Assembly (NCBI RefSeq): GCF_032854445.1
Contig: NC_088295.1
Location: forward strand, 27,203,385-27,267,384
Direction of reading: 5' to 3'
DNA: 64,000 nt
Source: Liolophura sinensis
Taxonomy: Eukaryota; Mollusca; Polyplacophora; Chitonida; Chitonidae
A program made the translations under genes and the position numbers. Positions 1 to 24,086 of this stretch are shown here, one piece after another. Position 1 is the stretch's first letter; each line of letters starts with the position of its first letter. The notes under the pieces are model-generated. The model ran no database searches. It was not told the origin of the DNA and worked only from the letters and a program-made list of their open reading frames with translations.

Positions 1-1150
1 GCTTCTCTGATATTTGTTTTCAGGAATTACTTTAGCGGCCTTTGTTTGACAACTTCCCTTTTTCAAGATTAAATTCTTGAGGTTCTATTGTTCAAACACA
101 CGTTTTGTAATTAAAAGTAGTGTTACGAGGGGTGATCGGAGCGGCACTTTGGGGGATAGTACTTCTCGGTTGTATTGAAATAGCACGCGCCTTCTCTACC
201 ACATCTTAAAAGCTACATCGGTGGAGACCTAAGAAAATCTTTCAACGTCCCTCAAGGTTGATGGCCCGCTTTTGTGACTGAGGAATAATTTTTAATTACT
301 TTTATCTCCCTTGGACTAAAATGTCTATTTTTGATATTATTCTGCGACCCTCTATTACTGCACGCCAAGACGTGGCAAATATTAGAAAACAAAAGCTTTC
401 TATGGTGCGTTTGGAAAGCCATCCTGTGTAATATTATCGCCATGGGAGTGTTGTGTAGAAGGGTAAGGGCTCGCCGTGAGGAACTAGGGTTTACTGACAA
501 ATGCCGGCCTGATATTGATGATAAAGAAGAACAAGAGTGCTGTATTGCCACAGGCAAAAAACCCTTAAATTGAGTGTAAAATTGACATGTGAATTAAAGC
601 CCCACTCCGGCGAACAGGTTTCTTGTATTAGCACTTATCGACATGCTACACGATCTCACAAGTTTTTAGTTGGGTTTTTGCCCCGCAAGATTTGCCAACC
701 AATGGCTTTCTGTTGAAACTAGCGGGGACTGAGTCAGACTTCCCCATCATCAGACCGGGCTGTATTCAAAACTCAAAGAAACAGCCAGAGTAAAAGTATC
801 TTCTGTTAATGCTTTTAAAATACCTTATCGGGAACCCTTTCGTATACCATTCCGCGCCCACTAAGAGATAAACTTGCTGCAATCCTTTGATTTCATTCTG
901 CTTGGTGTCGTCTTCGTTGTCACGTTTACGTCTTTGTTCCTATCCCAATGCACGGTATAAGGCTGCATGATGTTGTTAAGTAACCAGATTTGCTGAAAAG
1001 GAACATTTGATGTTTGCATTAGCGACTTATGAAGGATTGCTATTTTTATTGTCAGATTGTATTCGACAACAGATAATTGCCTCAGCTACCGTCTTTGTTT
1101 TCATAATGTTTCTGTTTGACGTTGTTTATGTCTTGTATACATACACCTTA

Positions 1151-1181
<31 letters not shown>

Positions 1182-4100
1182 GCCTTCATATTTGAATAAA
1201 GATTCTACTGTAGATTTGTTTTGCCCCGTTCCATTAACCATTGATAAATGTTCCATTGTTTGCTTCTATTAATATTTTTCAGTAACTTTTTAAAAGTTAT
1301 GCATGATAATTTCTGCTTAGGTGTTATTTTACGTGCATTAACTGCCACAAAAGATCAACCAGAACATATACTTGTATGAAACCTTGGAGAAATCTTCATA
1401 TTAACGTAAAAAAAGGATTTGCTTTTTTTGCTGTTATTGCAAGCAATTAGCGTAATTATGTTACAAATGATTGGCACTGCGATAAAGATAATGGGATTGT
1501 AAAATTATGGCTGCGTTTTACCATTTGACCGGAGGTGAAAGCTTGTTGGTTGAGGCGTTAGTGTTACGAATACTGGGCTTAAACAAATGTCTTAGAAACG
1601 TCCCCGCTCCATTGAGAGCAGTTGATAGTTTATCTAATTACGTTGATCCCAAAGATGTATATGGGGGTATTGCCAACATTCTTGTGGTAGAAGCCCCAAG
1701 CTGGCGCTCTGTTTGCCAACATCGCACGGACAACACTGCAGGCGGGTAGGCCACTTCACTACAAAAGGAAGCCTCGTTTATCTAGAGCTTTGCGGCCAAG
1801 TTCAAAGTTAGAAAATCCTCCAGTTCAAATACTGAAGGAATCGAGAAACGAATGTGACAACATAGTTTTCTCTTTTCTTTGGTATTTCCTGTTCTGCTCC
1901 CAGCAAGCCTGCTTTGAACCTGTGCCAGAAGGCCGTTCACAAAACGTGTCTATTTCCAGCCCTTTACCAGAAAAAAAATGTCCGCTAGCTCTTTATGCAA
2001 ATGGCGTCTTGTTGCTAGGCATCGCTTCGCGGGAAAACTTCAGGCTATTGCTATCACTGAAGCATATCACAGGAGTTTTAGTATATGTTAATTATGAAGC
2101 ACTGGACTGATTCAATGAGTCAATTTTGACACCATGTTAAGTATGCTAATTGCTTAAAATCATCTTAACATTTTTTTAACTTCAAAGCATGTGAGAAAAT
2201 TTTTAAATATGTTTTGAGAAGCATCATAGTGTTCAAAACAGCTCAGTGTATCATAATCTCTAAAAAAAAAAGAGCAAACAAAAATAAAACAAAAATCTGG
2301 ATTATATGAGATACAAAAGAACATTGTACGGTCTGCTAAACACTTGTTTTCCTGTTATATTGATTTAATCATAAAGTTTCGCTGTTCCTGTATTAAGAAA
2401 TTAGTTTTCATATTTAAATACATCTCAGTCATTTATAGAGCTCAAATAACTTTATTCTAGAAAAAGAGTACGTTTTTTCCATTATGTAATCATTTTATAT
2501 TCAAGTCATAGGCTTAAAAATAAGTGTTTCGTCTTTAAACACATTTCTGTTAGTTTAGAAACGCGTCCTGGTGTTTATTCATAAAACCTATGCAGGGGAA
2601 ACTAATGTGAAAATTTGTACATAGTAATATCGTGGATATTTTAAATAAACATAAATACGCTCCAGCAAACAAGACTTTGTGTGTATAAAAAAGTAAAACA
2701 CCGATAAACACGTGTTTTGCATTTAGTACAGCAGTAAAACTCGAAACATATACGAAACGAAACACTTATTTTTAGTGTGCAACCGTTCTAAAAGGCATTC
2801 GTTTCCAACGGACGTGGTACAACACTGACAACCCATGCCAATTCCATAATAAAGCAGTAAGAACAAATGACATAGGAAATCAGGCCAGCATTAGGCGAAA
2901 GACGAGCAATAAAAGGCCATAATGCCAATGTATTTTTGTCCAAAATTGCTCTTTAATTTTAGTTGTCACAATGTCATTCAACGCGACGTATATATTGCTG
3001 ACCTCGCATGCACCTATATATAGGCTGGCTGCTCATATGTGTACAGATTCTCTGTATAGATTGTTAAGTTGCCTAAATTAAATGCAATCAGTATCATCTG
3101 AAATTCAATGAAACTATGAACCAGCTTTTTTGGTGATTAACAATGTATATTTTGTTTTACTTTCTACTCGAGTGGACTGAAAATCTTAAACTTCTGTTAA
3201 AACGCTAGAGTAAACGCTAAATACATTTAGTTTGGGATGTCCCATTTTCGGGTTCCATGTAAATGAACCTTTTATACAAAGACATAACCAGAAGTGTTTT
3301 TTTCTTTCAACATATGTTTAAAAGTGTTACCCCAGCATACAAAGGCAATTGTATAATAAAATTGACGCATATATGGAGGTTGTCAAGCCAACAAAAAAAA
3401 AATGGCTGTCAGGCACACATAACAGAAATGATAGATGTAGTCACACAATACACGTTTTACTTTACAAGTAGTATATTTAGACAGTGATCATGAATTAGCT
3501 GTAACTAAATTCAATACCTGTAAATTACTTGTCTCCATAAAATGGTAAATGCCATGCGTACTTTAGGCCATATTGTGGTTATTCGGACAGAAATCCACAC
3601 AAAAACAGGTACTTTTAAAACTTAAAATTAACCTTTTACTAAGTATGGGCTGATGTGAAAAAGTTCACTTCTCATGCATGCCAAATCCTTAGTCAACCGC
3701 TTCCTTGTTCATTGACGTTATACTTGCCACTAAAACTCAGTTATATTTCGATTCAAAAATTGTTCACTGAATATAATTTTAACTTTAACTTTAAAACTTT
3801 AAAACTTCATTTCGAAATACTGTACAATATACAATTTTAAAATGTTAAAGTATCATCGATGGTGTTGTTTTTTAATGGCAATACACTACACTATAACGAT
3901 GTTGTAATAATTAATTGTTGCGCTTTTTGGATTATGAAGGAAAATTCACGGACACTACTAAGATTTTTCATCTTTTTAATGAAACAATTCCCCTGTAATC
4001 CTTTTGGATCTTTTCGTGCATCTAAACTAAAACTATATTTAGGATTTATTTCACAAAAGCGTTAAACATATATAGCTATAACAGAACGCCGTTTCTCAAA

Positions 4101-4959
4101 ATGTGTATAACTGAGCTCTAATAAGTGTATAATTTTGTACGAAGACAGTCCTGATGTAATTGACGATTTAAGAAGTACAGAATTTTTTTTCAGTATTTAA
4201 AAAACACCAAATGAAATTGAGTTTTAGTAACTCTTTAATTAATACTTATGACCTTGCCTACAAACTGATTCACAATATTGATACACACAATGATGCTTAC
4301 ATACCCTGTAGGGCATGAAAGTGCCAATTCAAAGACGCAACATTCACAACTTCTTAAAGAATTACGAGAAAGTTTTAATTCTTCCGAGACAAACGATGAA
4401 CTCGCATATGACTATAGTCATATAACTTATTATGCGGATAATTCTATACACTGTAGTTAATTTAATTTAATATGCAGGGTAAAAACTATACATGAGATAT
4501 GTGTTATGCTGTACCTGAATTGTGAAGACTTAGCTTGTCCTGGTACAAATGTAAATGTTTTGACACGACTTCGTAGCGAAGGGAGCGCCCCCGATTATCA
4601 CAAGGGTCGACCTTCCCGCCCACTTAATCCTGTTCACTAGCATGTTGGATAAATTAGTTATTCTTCCATTTTCATGTCGTTTTTTCTCTGTTACAATAAC
4701 GGTACACCTGGAATGTTCGTCTGGAATGAAGCGGCTTACTCTTGTTCAAAATTCGATTATTGATACTATTTATTTTGTTATCTAATGCTCCAATTTGTAG
4801 TATCTTTCCTATTAACTCTTGAGTGGCAAATTACAGCTGTGTCAATAGAGTTGGGCGTGTGACGGGCACTATAGACGGTGATTTAGAGATCCCCGAGCCC
4901 TGGTCACATTGTAACACTGGACAATGGGGAAAAGAAAATCCAAACAGTTAATCCGACAC
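1..4959. other. Gene-free AT-rich upstream region
   Basis: I see no supportable gene here. Open frames are short (106 codons or fewer), have no recognisable domain and lie in AT-rich DNA where frames of this length occur by chance. The stretch at about 320–570 is open in two + frames for part of its length and has slightly coding-like composition, but I recognise no family and no clean exon boundaries. A TA microsatellite lies at 1150–1182. It could hold distal regulatory DNA for the Pitx gene that starts at 12536. Confidence 0.5.
1150..1182. repeat. (TA)n microsatellite
   Basis: Almost uninterrupted alternating T and A for about 33 bases, with a single C interruption. It is a simple sequence repeat, and the short open frame running through it is an artefact of the repeat. 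Confidence 0.9.
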
Positions 4960-5640
4960 CTTGAGGGTATCTTTTGAAGGGGCATGGTGCGACCCTGTAT
5001 CGTCCTGAGCAAATACCACCTTCTCCTTGTCTCATCAAAGGACCCTCTCAGTTATTTGCATCCTCGGGATTTCGGCCGTTTAAGGATCCCTTACCTTTGA
5101 CTGTATTGTGTCGCTATCTGGCGTCCGTTGTAAAGGAACAATTGGCGTGTATCTGTAATCGCGTCTGTAACGCTGTGTCGTTACCGCTGGAATCGCTCTC
5201 TCCCAGGAAGCGCGTCGCTCGGGGACGAACATTATTAACCCGGCATTAGTAGCAGTAATAATTTTATAAATGCAAGCGTTTGTTGAAGTTTGTGTTGCCC
5301 TAGGAAAATTTGACACCTCATTACCCCAGCCTGCAATCATCCCGCCATGCCATTTCTCTGCTTAATCCCCTTCCCTTCTATCATAGACTCTCTTCGCTCG
5401 GCTCAGCTGCCAGGACCGACCAGTTCCACACGTTAATTCGATGGCTTGGGGGAAAGTGTTGGGGGCCCGCAGACATCCATTGGCGGGATGTGTCAGAATA
5501 CTTAATCAAGCGGTATCAATCACCTTTCTGCCGGGCTCTGCTCATCTCGCCGGATTCCCTTACCAAAACACTTTCATCGAATTCTACGCTGATCAATTCT
5601 AAGGCAATAAATGTCGCTTTACTCGACCACAATGCTTGAG
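4960..5640. promoter_or_regulatory. Candidate cis-regulatory block upstream of Pitx-A
   Basis: A block of about 680 bases that is clearly more GC-rich and CpG-containing than its AT-rich flanks, with none of the SINE or tail motifs seen elsewhere. It contains homeodomain-type sites such as CTTAATCCCC (about 5361) and CTTAATCAAG (about 5500), plus several TTAAT cores. Overlapping open frames on both strands reflect composition and show no domain. It lies 7 kb upstream of the Pitx-A start codon, a plausible enhancer position. This is inferred from composition and context only. Confidence 0.3.
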
Positions 5641-7187
5641 AGTATGGCGACATTTGTGGCGCGTTTCAATACGTTTGCCACTGAAACAGCACAGACATGT
5701 TCGGTTGAAATTTGCCAAAGCCTTATGCTTGTTATATTACATCACCTTTTCTGTTTTTCGAAAATAGTGTAATCTTTGTCCCTCTACACCAGGATATCAA
5801 TGCACATTCTTCACACCTATATGTCAGTTTGTAGTTCACCGACTTTTCTAGAATAGTCGGTGTTAGGGAGGGGTTGTCATAGAAGTGGGAGGCTGTATAT
5901 ATGAATATGGTTCAACCCACGTCTGAATACAGAGTATGACACCGCATAATATATAGGTCCCTGTGTTGACATAGCCAACCGGATCTCTATTAGGAAGCTT
6001 TTTTTCAAACACACTCATGTTACAGACGTTGAAAGATCAGACAAGGGCAGCAAGGGTATTTGTGGTTTACCTAAAATATAAACCTTCTTTTCTTGCCTTT
6101 GTTGCCACCTATATAAATCATTTATATAGATGTCACCTCTAAAAGTCAGACAACGTTTATCTTACGAAGGACGAAAGTTTTGATAACAAATGTCAAATGC
6201 ATGTATTTCCTTTTTTAATTCAGAAATAAAGTAAAATAAAAAAAAAATGATTCATGACCTTTGATTTAGGACTTACCCATAAATGAGCTTGAGATAAATA
6301 TTTTTTATCTCCTATCGTGATTTTGCTGAAAGTTTTCTTGTCAAAATTTTACACTTTCATCCGCTTATGTAATCAACCGTGCACGAGTACATCCATAAAA
6401 CAGACAAGGCGTTTGAAGCAGTAAATAGCGCTATGCCAGTAATATTGATATTCGGTCAAACTCACATGCACCTGTGAAGACGTATCAGTCTTCTGTGCTA
6501 TAGTTTGACAAAGCCGCACTGGCTTTGGTGTTTTAAGAACAAGATATGCATATTTTTGTTCAGTCAATATTGCTTTAATATTTGGGATTACTTTATGTAA
6601 ATGTGATGTGATTCTTCATCTTTTTATTTATATAAAATAAAGTTTTATTATAAATTTGTGATATCCTGATTGATAATATAATTTTCCGAGTATTCTAAGT
6701 TTGTGATATGTAAATTGCGTGTCCTTATATTCATCGTAATGAAAAGATGATTATTTTTTTGAATGCATAGGTCAAATGGTTATCGCTTATTATTCTTAAT
6801 AACAAAGCTTATGTTGGAGAGGTAATAAGTTTAGTCGTTTATGACAATTAGATATACCTAATACTGAAGATAACTTCAAGGAGAGACTATAATACCAGCT
6901 AATGAAAGAAATGAACACTATGTTAGGCATAGTGTACATTGTACATTGGTTCTCTTTTACCTGCGCTATGGTAAATAGGTAAAGGAGTTTAGTACAGTCG
7001 TAAATACTTTAATCCGTACATCTAACCGTGGACTACTGAATATTATTATTGGATATTTTAAGCGTTATCTAATTTGATTTGGCTTTCCTTGGGCTGTAAC
7101 GCACGTAACCATATAGCTGTGTATGGTTCCACGTGACTGTTTAATGGTTGTATACGTGCGAGCCAACTCAACAACAAGAAAACGAAG

Positions 7188-7206
7188 GTTATCATCCGAT
7201 GATAAC
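7188..7206. repeat. Short near-perfect palindrome
   Basis: The arms GTTATCATC and GATGATAAC are exact reverse complements separated by one base. It could be a dimeric DNA-binding site or a chance cruciform. No function is assigned. Confidence 0.6.
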
Positions 7207-7364
7207 TATATCGAGGTTCGCGTTTGACAAAACGATTTCAGGCTATATTGCCTAAAAGTGTAAAACAACTTAAACTCTTAAATATATTCATCAAATCGAG
7301 TTTTAGCATCTAACTTCAAACATTTTCTTTTGTTAAGAAAATTAACATTTTGCCTTCATCTCAA

Positions 7365-7405
7365 AGTGATTTTATTTTATTTCGATTGGTGTATTACGCC
7401 TTACC
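7365..7405 (-). repeat. Degenerate SINE 3' tail fragment
   Basis: A TTTTATTT tract is followed by a GATTGGTGTATTACGCC motif, matching the reversed 3' end seen in the fuller copies at 20750 and 54332. Only the tail end is recognisable. Confidence 0.5.
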
Positions 7406-8032
7406 TCATCTCAAAGCGCCTTCTGCAAATACACATATGTACTGAGTGGCGGAGGTGTAGGGAAAATTTAGGCTTAACTGAAATAAAAATAATAAATATT
7501 TAGCCGTGTAATTATCTATTTATTGTGATTATCTTTTAAATTTCTACAACAGCTTGCCATGCAGTACATAACTTTCTCCTCACGCATATACATAGGCTAA
7601 TTATACTAATGTTGATACTGCCCGAGTTTTTGGCAATAATGATAAACATGGGTCAAATATTTCTCGTCAGTTAACTGTTCATTGGGTATAAAATAATACA
7701 AGAAGGTTCCGTGTATGTATAATTTGTTGACTTGTGCTATAAATATCTGTGGTGTTCAGGATTCATAAAGGGAAAGTTACAGGTCCAAGTTGTGAAGTGT
7801 CCTCTTCCGCGGGTAGAAGACATGAACAGTTGTATTCGACTCGTAATTGAGATAAACTAGCATGGTACATTATTTTGATGCAAATTACATTTTTGCGTCT
7901 AGAACATTAATTTTCTTGCGCCTTCCCTGCGTCTTTCACTCAACGTGCCTCTGTCCTATAGCCAGTTCTTGCTTACTTTGCATACTTTCTTAGCTCTTTG
8001 TTAGTTTATTTTGAACGCTGTTTTGGAATTTT

Positions 8033-8090
8033 GTCGTCCAGTTATTGACGTTTTTTATGGTTGACGACTGGTATACATATCCGTCATATT
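8033..8090 (+). repeat. Dispersed ~60-bp module, copy 1
   Basis: Contains TTATTGACGTTTTTTATGG followed by TTGACGACTGGTATACATAT. This is the same order of motifs as in the copies at 25160, 25815, 28475, 30140 and 48420. It is probably part of a non-autonomous mobile element whose family I cannot name. Confidence 0.6.
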
Positions 8091-8714
8091 TGTGGAAGGC
8101 AAACGGTCTCAAGCGAACTTCATATAAGACAAAACAAAAGTTCCGAAGAACAATGGAAGCTGGGAAATCTTAAAAACAGAGCATATCCGTCGTGTTTAAA
8201 ATGATTTACACATGTTTGCGGCATTGCTGAATGTTGGATTTGATGCATCAGGAGTAATGTCATCACGTTAGAATGAGAAATAAAATCTCGTTACCACGCG
8301 ACTTTAAATAAGGCTCCTTGCATTGAAATATTACATAGGTTTTACAGCGTTTCCAGTAAGCAGTATTAAATTATGGTCACAGTTTTTTCCTGAAAATAAT
8401 GAATAATGAAAATGTTATGAAATCCCCGAATGTTGTGAAATGAAGATCTGGCTAACTTATGTTCTATGTGCAACTCAGACAGGAGATCTGAAACCAAAAG
8501 TTCAACTCTCAGCGAGGCATCTGAACCTCACTGAAGTAACCAATGTGGGCAATCCAATTTCTTTATGCCTCATTAATCTTCTTCAGACGTTGGTTTATTA
8601 GTTTTTCACACCGTTTGAAGTCAGACCAAAAATGAAAGTCTGTGTGACCGTTGAAATTCGTGGCTAATTCAAAATACAGGACATATATAGTGGTGGCAAT
8701 GATATGTGTATGTC

Positions 8715-8960
8715 AGATTTGATTTATTCATTAACTGATTGTTGCTTTACGCCATACTTAAGAGTTTTTCACTTATACGAATTACTGGTGAACTATTCCA
8801 AATGGTCTGTAACGAACACGATACTGCGCAAACGGCCTCACGAGCATCCAAGACTTTTTGATACCAATGCTCGTAAATACGGTGAGGGCGCGGGAATCAA
8901 ATTCGATTGCTGCGTTTTGATTACACGCATGCGCGTGAAGACTACGGGCCTACCCCAGGA
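8715..8960 (-). mobile_element. tRNA-derived SINE, degenerate, reverse orientation
   Basis: The left edge holds the reversed tail (TTGATTTATTC, then CTTTACGCCATACTTAAGAG and a CACTTATACGA motif) that defines the SINE family in this window. Near the right edge, at about 8898–8915, there is a B-box-like stretch in reverse (AATCAAATTCGATTGC). The middle has diverged. An open frame that spans the element on the + strand is therefore not a gene. Confidence 0.6.
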
Positions 8961-9974
8961 TCATGAAGTTGTCTTAGATTTAAATTAGAGAGTCTTCACT
9001 TGTGGTATTACTCCTGAGATTATGTTTGATCTTGAATGTTGATTTTCATTTTCGTCATAAATGTGTTAGACCACTCTAAGTGTGAAAGTACAAATTCCTA
9101 CAGTAACTCCAGAATTTAACGCCATAAATTGTTTTGAAGTCAAGACCTAAATTTGAGACTGCTTCGTCATCTCGGGACAACGTCTAGACTGTGACCATAA
9201 ATCCCAGGACTCTCACACATAGACCATAATTTTACCTTGTTATAAACAGCTATGTAAATATAACAACCTTAGCAAAGAAACCATTTTGTCTACAAAAATA
9301 CCTCAGACATGCTAATTGCCATTTGTCCGACTCGACAACTTAACTGCTGGAGATTTGGACTCAACTCGCATGTAGGTAAACAGATCATAGACAAAAACTA
9401 GACATACCTTAGACAGTACAAAGGTTTGTTCAAAGCATGAGTTTGTCGTCCAACAGCTATTTGGTTTTATTCCTACCTGCCATTTTCATGCTTGGGTGTT
9501 CTTATCTGATAAGAGTGTTCTGTTAAGGTCCATGACAAGACCATTGATTAGCCGAAGATACATTCATAAACGTGGTCACGTTGTGCTTCATATTGTTGCA
9601 TTACACGAGGGTCTTCCATGCATATAAGATGTGCATTTTCACGCCTGTTGTCAGTGTGTGAAGTAATTGTCTCCATGCCTGAATTTTCATTTGACAGTGG
9701 AGTTTTTATGCGTTATGTTGTACTTCATATACATCAAGATGAATTTTGTGGACAGCGATATTCCACTCGCAAAGTGCTAGATCCTAATGCGAGGTTTTGT
9801 ACAGGAATAGGCAGAGTAAGTAATTCATTACTAAGACCTTTTTTCGTTTTGTTTTGAATGTTTTATAGCGAATATTATATCTGGACTTTTAAAAAAGCGG
9901 TGCTTTCTTGCTGCGAACGAACTTGTATATACACTAACTACTCAGTGGTAGAAATTAGATAATTCTTTGCTTAA
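8961..9974. other. Gene-free stretch
   Basis: No gene, RNA or well-defined repeat is recognised. A 79-codon open frame near 9618–9857 has no recognisable domain. Confidence 0.45.
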
Positions 9975-10130
9975 AGCCGATCTTAATCTACTGTGAGGTC
10001 TGCCATCAACCTATGGTCATGGGTTTCCACCGGGTTCTGCCTGGTTTCCTCCAACCATAATGCTGGTCTCCGTCGTATAAGTAAAATATTCTTGAGTACG
10101 GCGTAAAACATCAATCAAATAAATAAATCC
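9975..10130 (+). mobile_element. tRNA-derived SINE, 5'-truncated, forward
   Basis: The element body reads GGTTTCCACCGGGTTCTGCC, then CCATAATGCTGG, then GTCGTATAAGT, and ends in TTCTTGAGTACGGCGTAAAA with an AAATAAATAAAT tail. These are the same segments, in the same order, as in the near full-length copy at 54332–54583 on the opposite strand. The tRNA-like head is not clear, so this copy appears 5'-truncated. Confidence 0.8.
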
Positions 10131-11739
10131 AGTGAGAGCTTAAAATTGGTGTCAGCCACGTCAGTTCAGTATAGAGGTAGTCGTGTGTTGTATATAGTCA
10201 TGCACATCCTACAGACCGAACCTGATTGTATGTGATATATAGACATCAGGTGAATTTCATTCAATGCAATATTCACTTTTCAGTGATAACTGTGACAAAA
10301 GTATATAAATCCTCCTTTTTCTAATTTTGCACGACATCATTTATACTATGATAGACTGGATTCGTTGAATAATACGATTACGAGAATGTCTAGTTAAACT
10401 ACTATAAAACATAGTTGCGTTTTGTCATCTTTTGGACGTTTGTTACGGACACATTGAAGAGCGGTCAGGAATGAACAGAACGATGCAGTTTTACAACAAC
10501 AACAGGAGTCCATGCTGAAATTATGTCGAACTTAGTGTATGCGCTTTATGTGTTGTCAGCCGTTTGTTTATTGTTGTAACTCAGGAATGATCGTAAACAA
10601 AATGTAGATGGCCATATGGTTATTCGTCTATAGAACATTCATTCACGCCATCACTGAAAAGTGTTGACCAATTCTTATTTTCTAACTGGCCTAGGGATTA
10701 TTGACATGGAGCATCCATATTTGTCCAAGATCGGTATACAAATGTATTCTATTTCGACGCATAAATATAATAACAATAATAACACATGTACCTTTGTCTA
10801 GCATTTGTCTAACAACTGATGGCGCCGTGGTGGTTACATGCTACAAATCAACATGTTTTTGATGTTTTTCTCTCACATAATTTCTTACAAACCTTCATGG
10901 TTTTAGAAAATTCCTAATGCCCTTCTAGCTTGTTACAAATATTGTTCTGTCAATTGTCCCGGTCCCTTGTTCTTTAATCTACCTCCATAATAATACATCT
11001 AGCGTTGTTGACACAAGCGAATGTGGTTAGACCAATGTGACACGGACGGCAAGGCGGGGAAATCAAACTTTGACCTTTGAAAAGCGACCTTGTAATTAAG
11101 TTTAGGTGAGTTTCTCTGTGAGACATGCCTAGCCGAGATAAACACACCTGGTTGGGCTACGACAGCGGTCCGCTTTGAACCTTCCTACAAGTCTGTTTCC
11201 ATACAGACGATAAACATACGCTAGCCAAAGGTAGAAAAATCTTGAATAGGTTATAAAATTTCAACATTGTTTGATTGCCATCATCAGACAGAAGGAAGTT
11301 AAACAAGAAAATAGCAAAGACGCTCACAGAGGAAAGCAGTCTTGTTTCCATGGCGGAAATTCGGGACGCCATTTTTCTTTGTGTCGTCTCTAGCAGATCT
11401 AAAGCATACTTAGCAGTCCTCTGGTTTGAAGCGGGGCAGTTCACTTGTAGGCTGACAGCTACGACTCTACTAAAGGCCATTTTACCTGGTTCTAACAGCC
11501 TTAGTTCTTTATTGAGAACTCGAGTTTTCGCAGATGTCTAAACTCTTGATTGACATCGGAGGCGCAACATTGAGCTGATACCGTCATCCAGTGACATATT
11601 TAAACACAATGCCATAATTAGGCTTGCATAAGTGGAACTGTTAGGTGATGGACTGCTCTTCAGATGACTGCTAAATATAACATGTTTTGACGTCCGAATA
11701 GTAATCACTGCAATTGGTGCGAAAGCATGTTTATTTGCA
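10131..11739. other. Gene-free stretch upstream of the Pitx-A promoter
   Basis: No gene is supported. At about 11157–11541 open frames exist on both strands (107 and 88 codons) in somewhat GC-richer DNA. Neither resembles a known family, and having both strands open suggests composition rather than coding. No repeat family is recognised. Confidence 0.45.
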
Positions 11740-12015
11740 ATCAGGACGAGTCATGATTTAAGAGGAAAAAAAACTTTTTCAAGTTAGTTGGGTTAGAGCA
11801 TTTGCATTCTCTGTTGGCGATGTGCTCATTCATGACCGTGGTACGTTGATGTGTTAAGGGAGTGAGAAAGGAAAAGGTCAGCCGTATTCGCCATAGCCGC
11901 TCTCTATTTGCCGTCACTTTCACACTCTAACACGGTACGAGCAGAGATTCGAACATCCCATCCAGTCAGTCTAGGTGTCTGACTGGTGGAGGAGCAACAC
12001 ACACCTCGTTAGCTC
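11740..12015 (-). repeat. Possible degenerate tRNA-derived repeat
   Basis: Reverse-strand features resemble a tRNA-related promoter: a B-box-like stretch (rc of GAGATTCGAACATCCC, near 11945) and a GAGCTAACGAGG stretch near 12005 like an A box. The 3' tail common to the other SINEs is missing. It could be a different SINE family or coincidence. Confidence 0.3.
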
Positions 12016-12119
12016 ACCATTCACTGAGGAGATAGTTGAATATTGACTTGACACTAACTATAATCAGTGGTTATGTAAAGAATTACTGAGATTAGTTGCA
12101 GACCCGTTCTGGAATCTGC

Positions 12120-12535
12120 CTGTTGGTTTAGACCCTCGCCCGCTGCATGCTGGGTAGCGTGTACACACATCAAACGACGTGACGTCACGGAGGTGGCCGG
12201 CTCAAATACACATACTAGTGAGACGTCCCGCGCATATTGTATGCCCGTATTTCATGCTGAGGAGACGGGGGCAGCGCACAAGGAATTACATATTCACCGC
12301 TCCTCTCGCCTTTTTATTTAGTTCTGCACCTTTGTTTCTGTCTTCGCATCAACTAGTATTAATTGCGCGTAGGCTGGAGCCGAGTATTGACAGTGATGAG
12401 TAGACCAGGAGCTAAGCGACTCCGCTGAGGGGGTAGTTCTTACTGAGTAGTGAGAGTGCACGAGGAGCGGGGACCCGACTGCGGACCTCAGTGATTAAGT
12501 GATCGGAAGAGATTTTACCTGTCTTCTCTCTATAG
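12120..12535 (+). promoter_or_regulatory. Putative Pitx-A promoter / 5' untranslated region
   Basis: A GC-richer, CpG-containing block lies directly upstream of the Pitx-A start codon. It contains GCATGCTGGG at 12145–12154 and a perfect 8-bp CRE palindrome, TGACGTCA, at 12180–12187. The last ~25 bases before the ATG are pyrimidine-rich and end in TATAG, which looks like a 3' splice site, so part of this block may be a 5' UTR intron. The transcription start cannot be fixed from sequence. Confidence 0.45.
12180..12187. promoter_or_regulatory. CRE palindrome (CREB/ATF-type site)
   Basis: A perfect TGACGTCA about 350 bases upstream of the Pitx-A ATG, inside the only CpG-rich block adjacent to the gene. 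The full CRE consensus is bound by CREB/ATF bZIP factors. Occupancy is inferred from position alone. Confidence 0.45.

Positions 12536-24086
<11,551 letters not shown>

Larger units (their letters stand above)
5641..8030. other. Gene-free AT-rich stretch
   Basis: No gene is visible. It contains small hairpins: a perfect 9-bp inverted repeat with a 3-base loop at 6109–6129 (arms CTATATAAA and TTTATATAG) and the palindrome at 7188–7206. A degenerate SINE tail lies at 7365–7405. The rest is AT-rich unique-looking DNA. Confidence 0.5.

Noticed and set aside
252-573. Coding-like frames near the left edge, considered as an exon of an upstream gene
   Set aside because: Two + frames and one – frame are open over parts of it, no domain is recognised, and no splice sites bound a consistent exon.
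1507-1749. 80-codon open frame ending in a GGTAGG-like donor, considered as an alternative Pitx first exon
   Set aside because: No similarity to Pitx N-termini, 11 kb upstream, and no independent splice evidence.
11157-11541. Overlapping 107- and 88-codon frames on opposite strands near the promoter
   Set aside because: Both strands open, no domain, no start or splice context. Best explained by composition.
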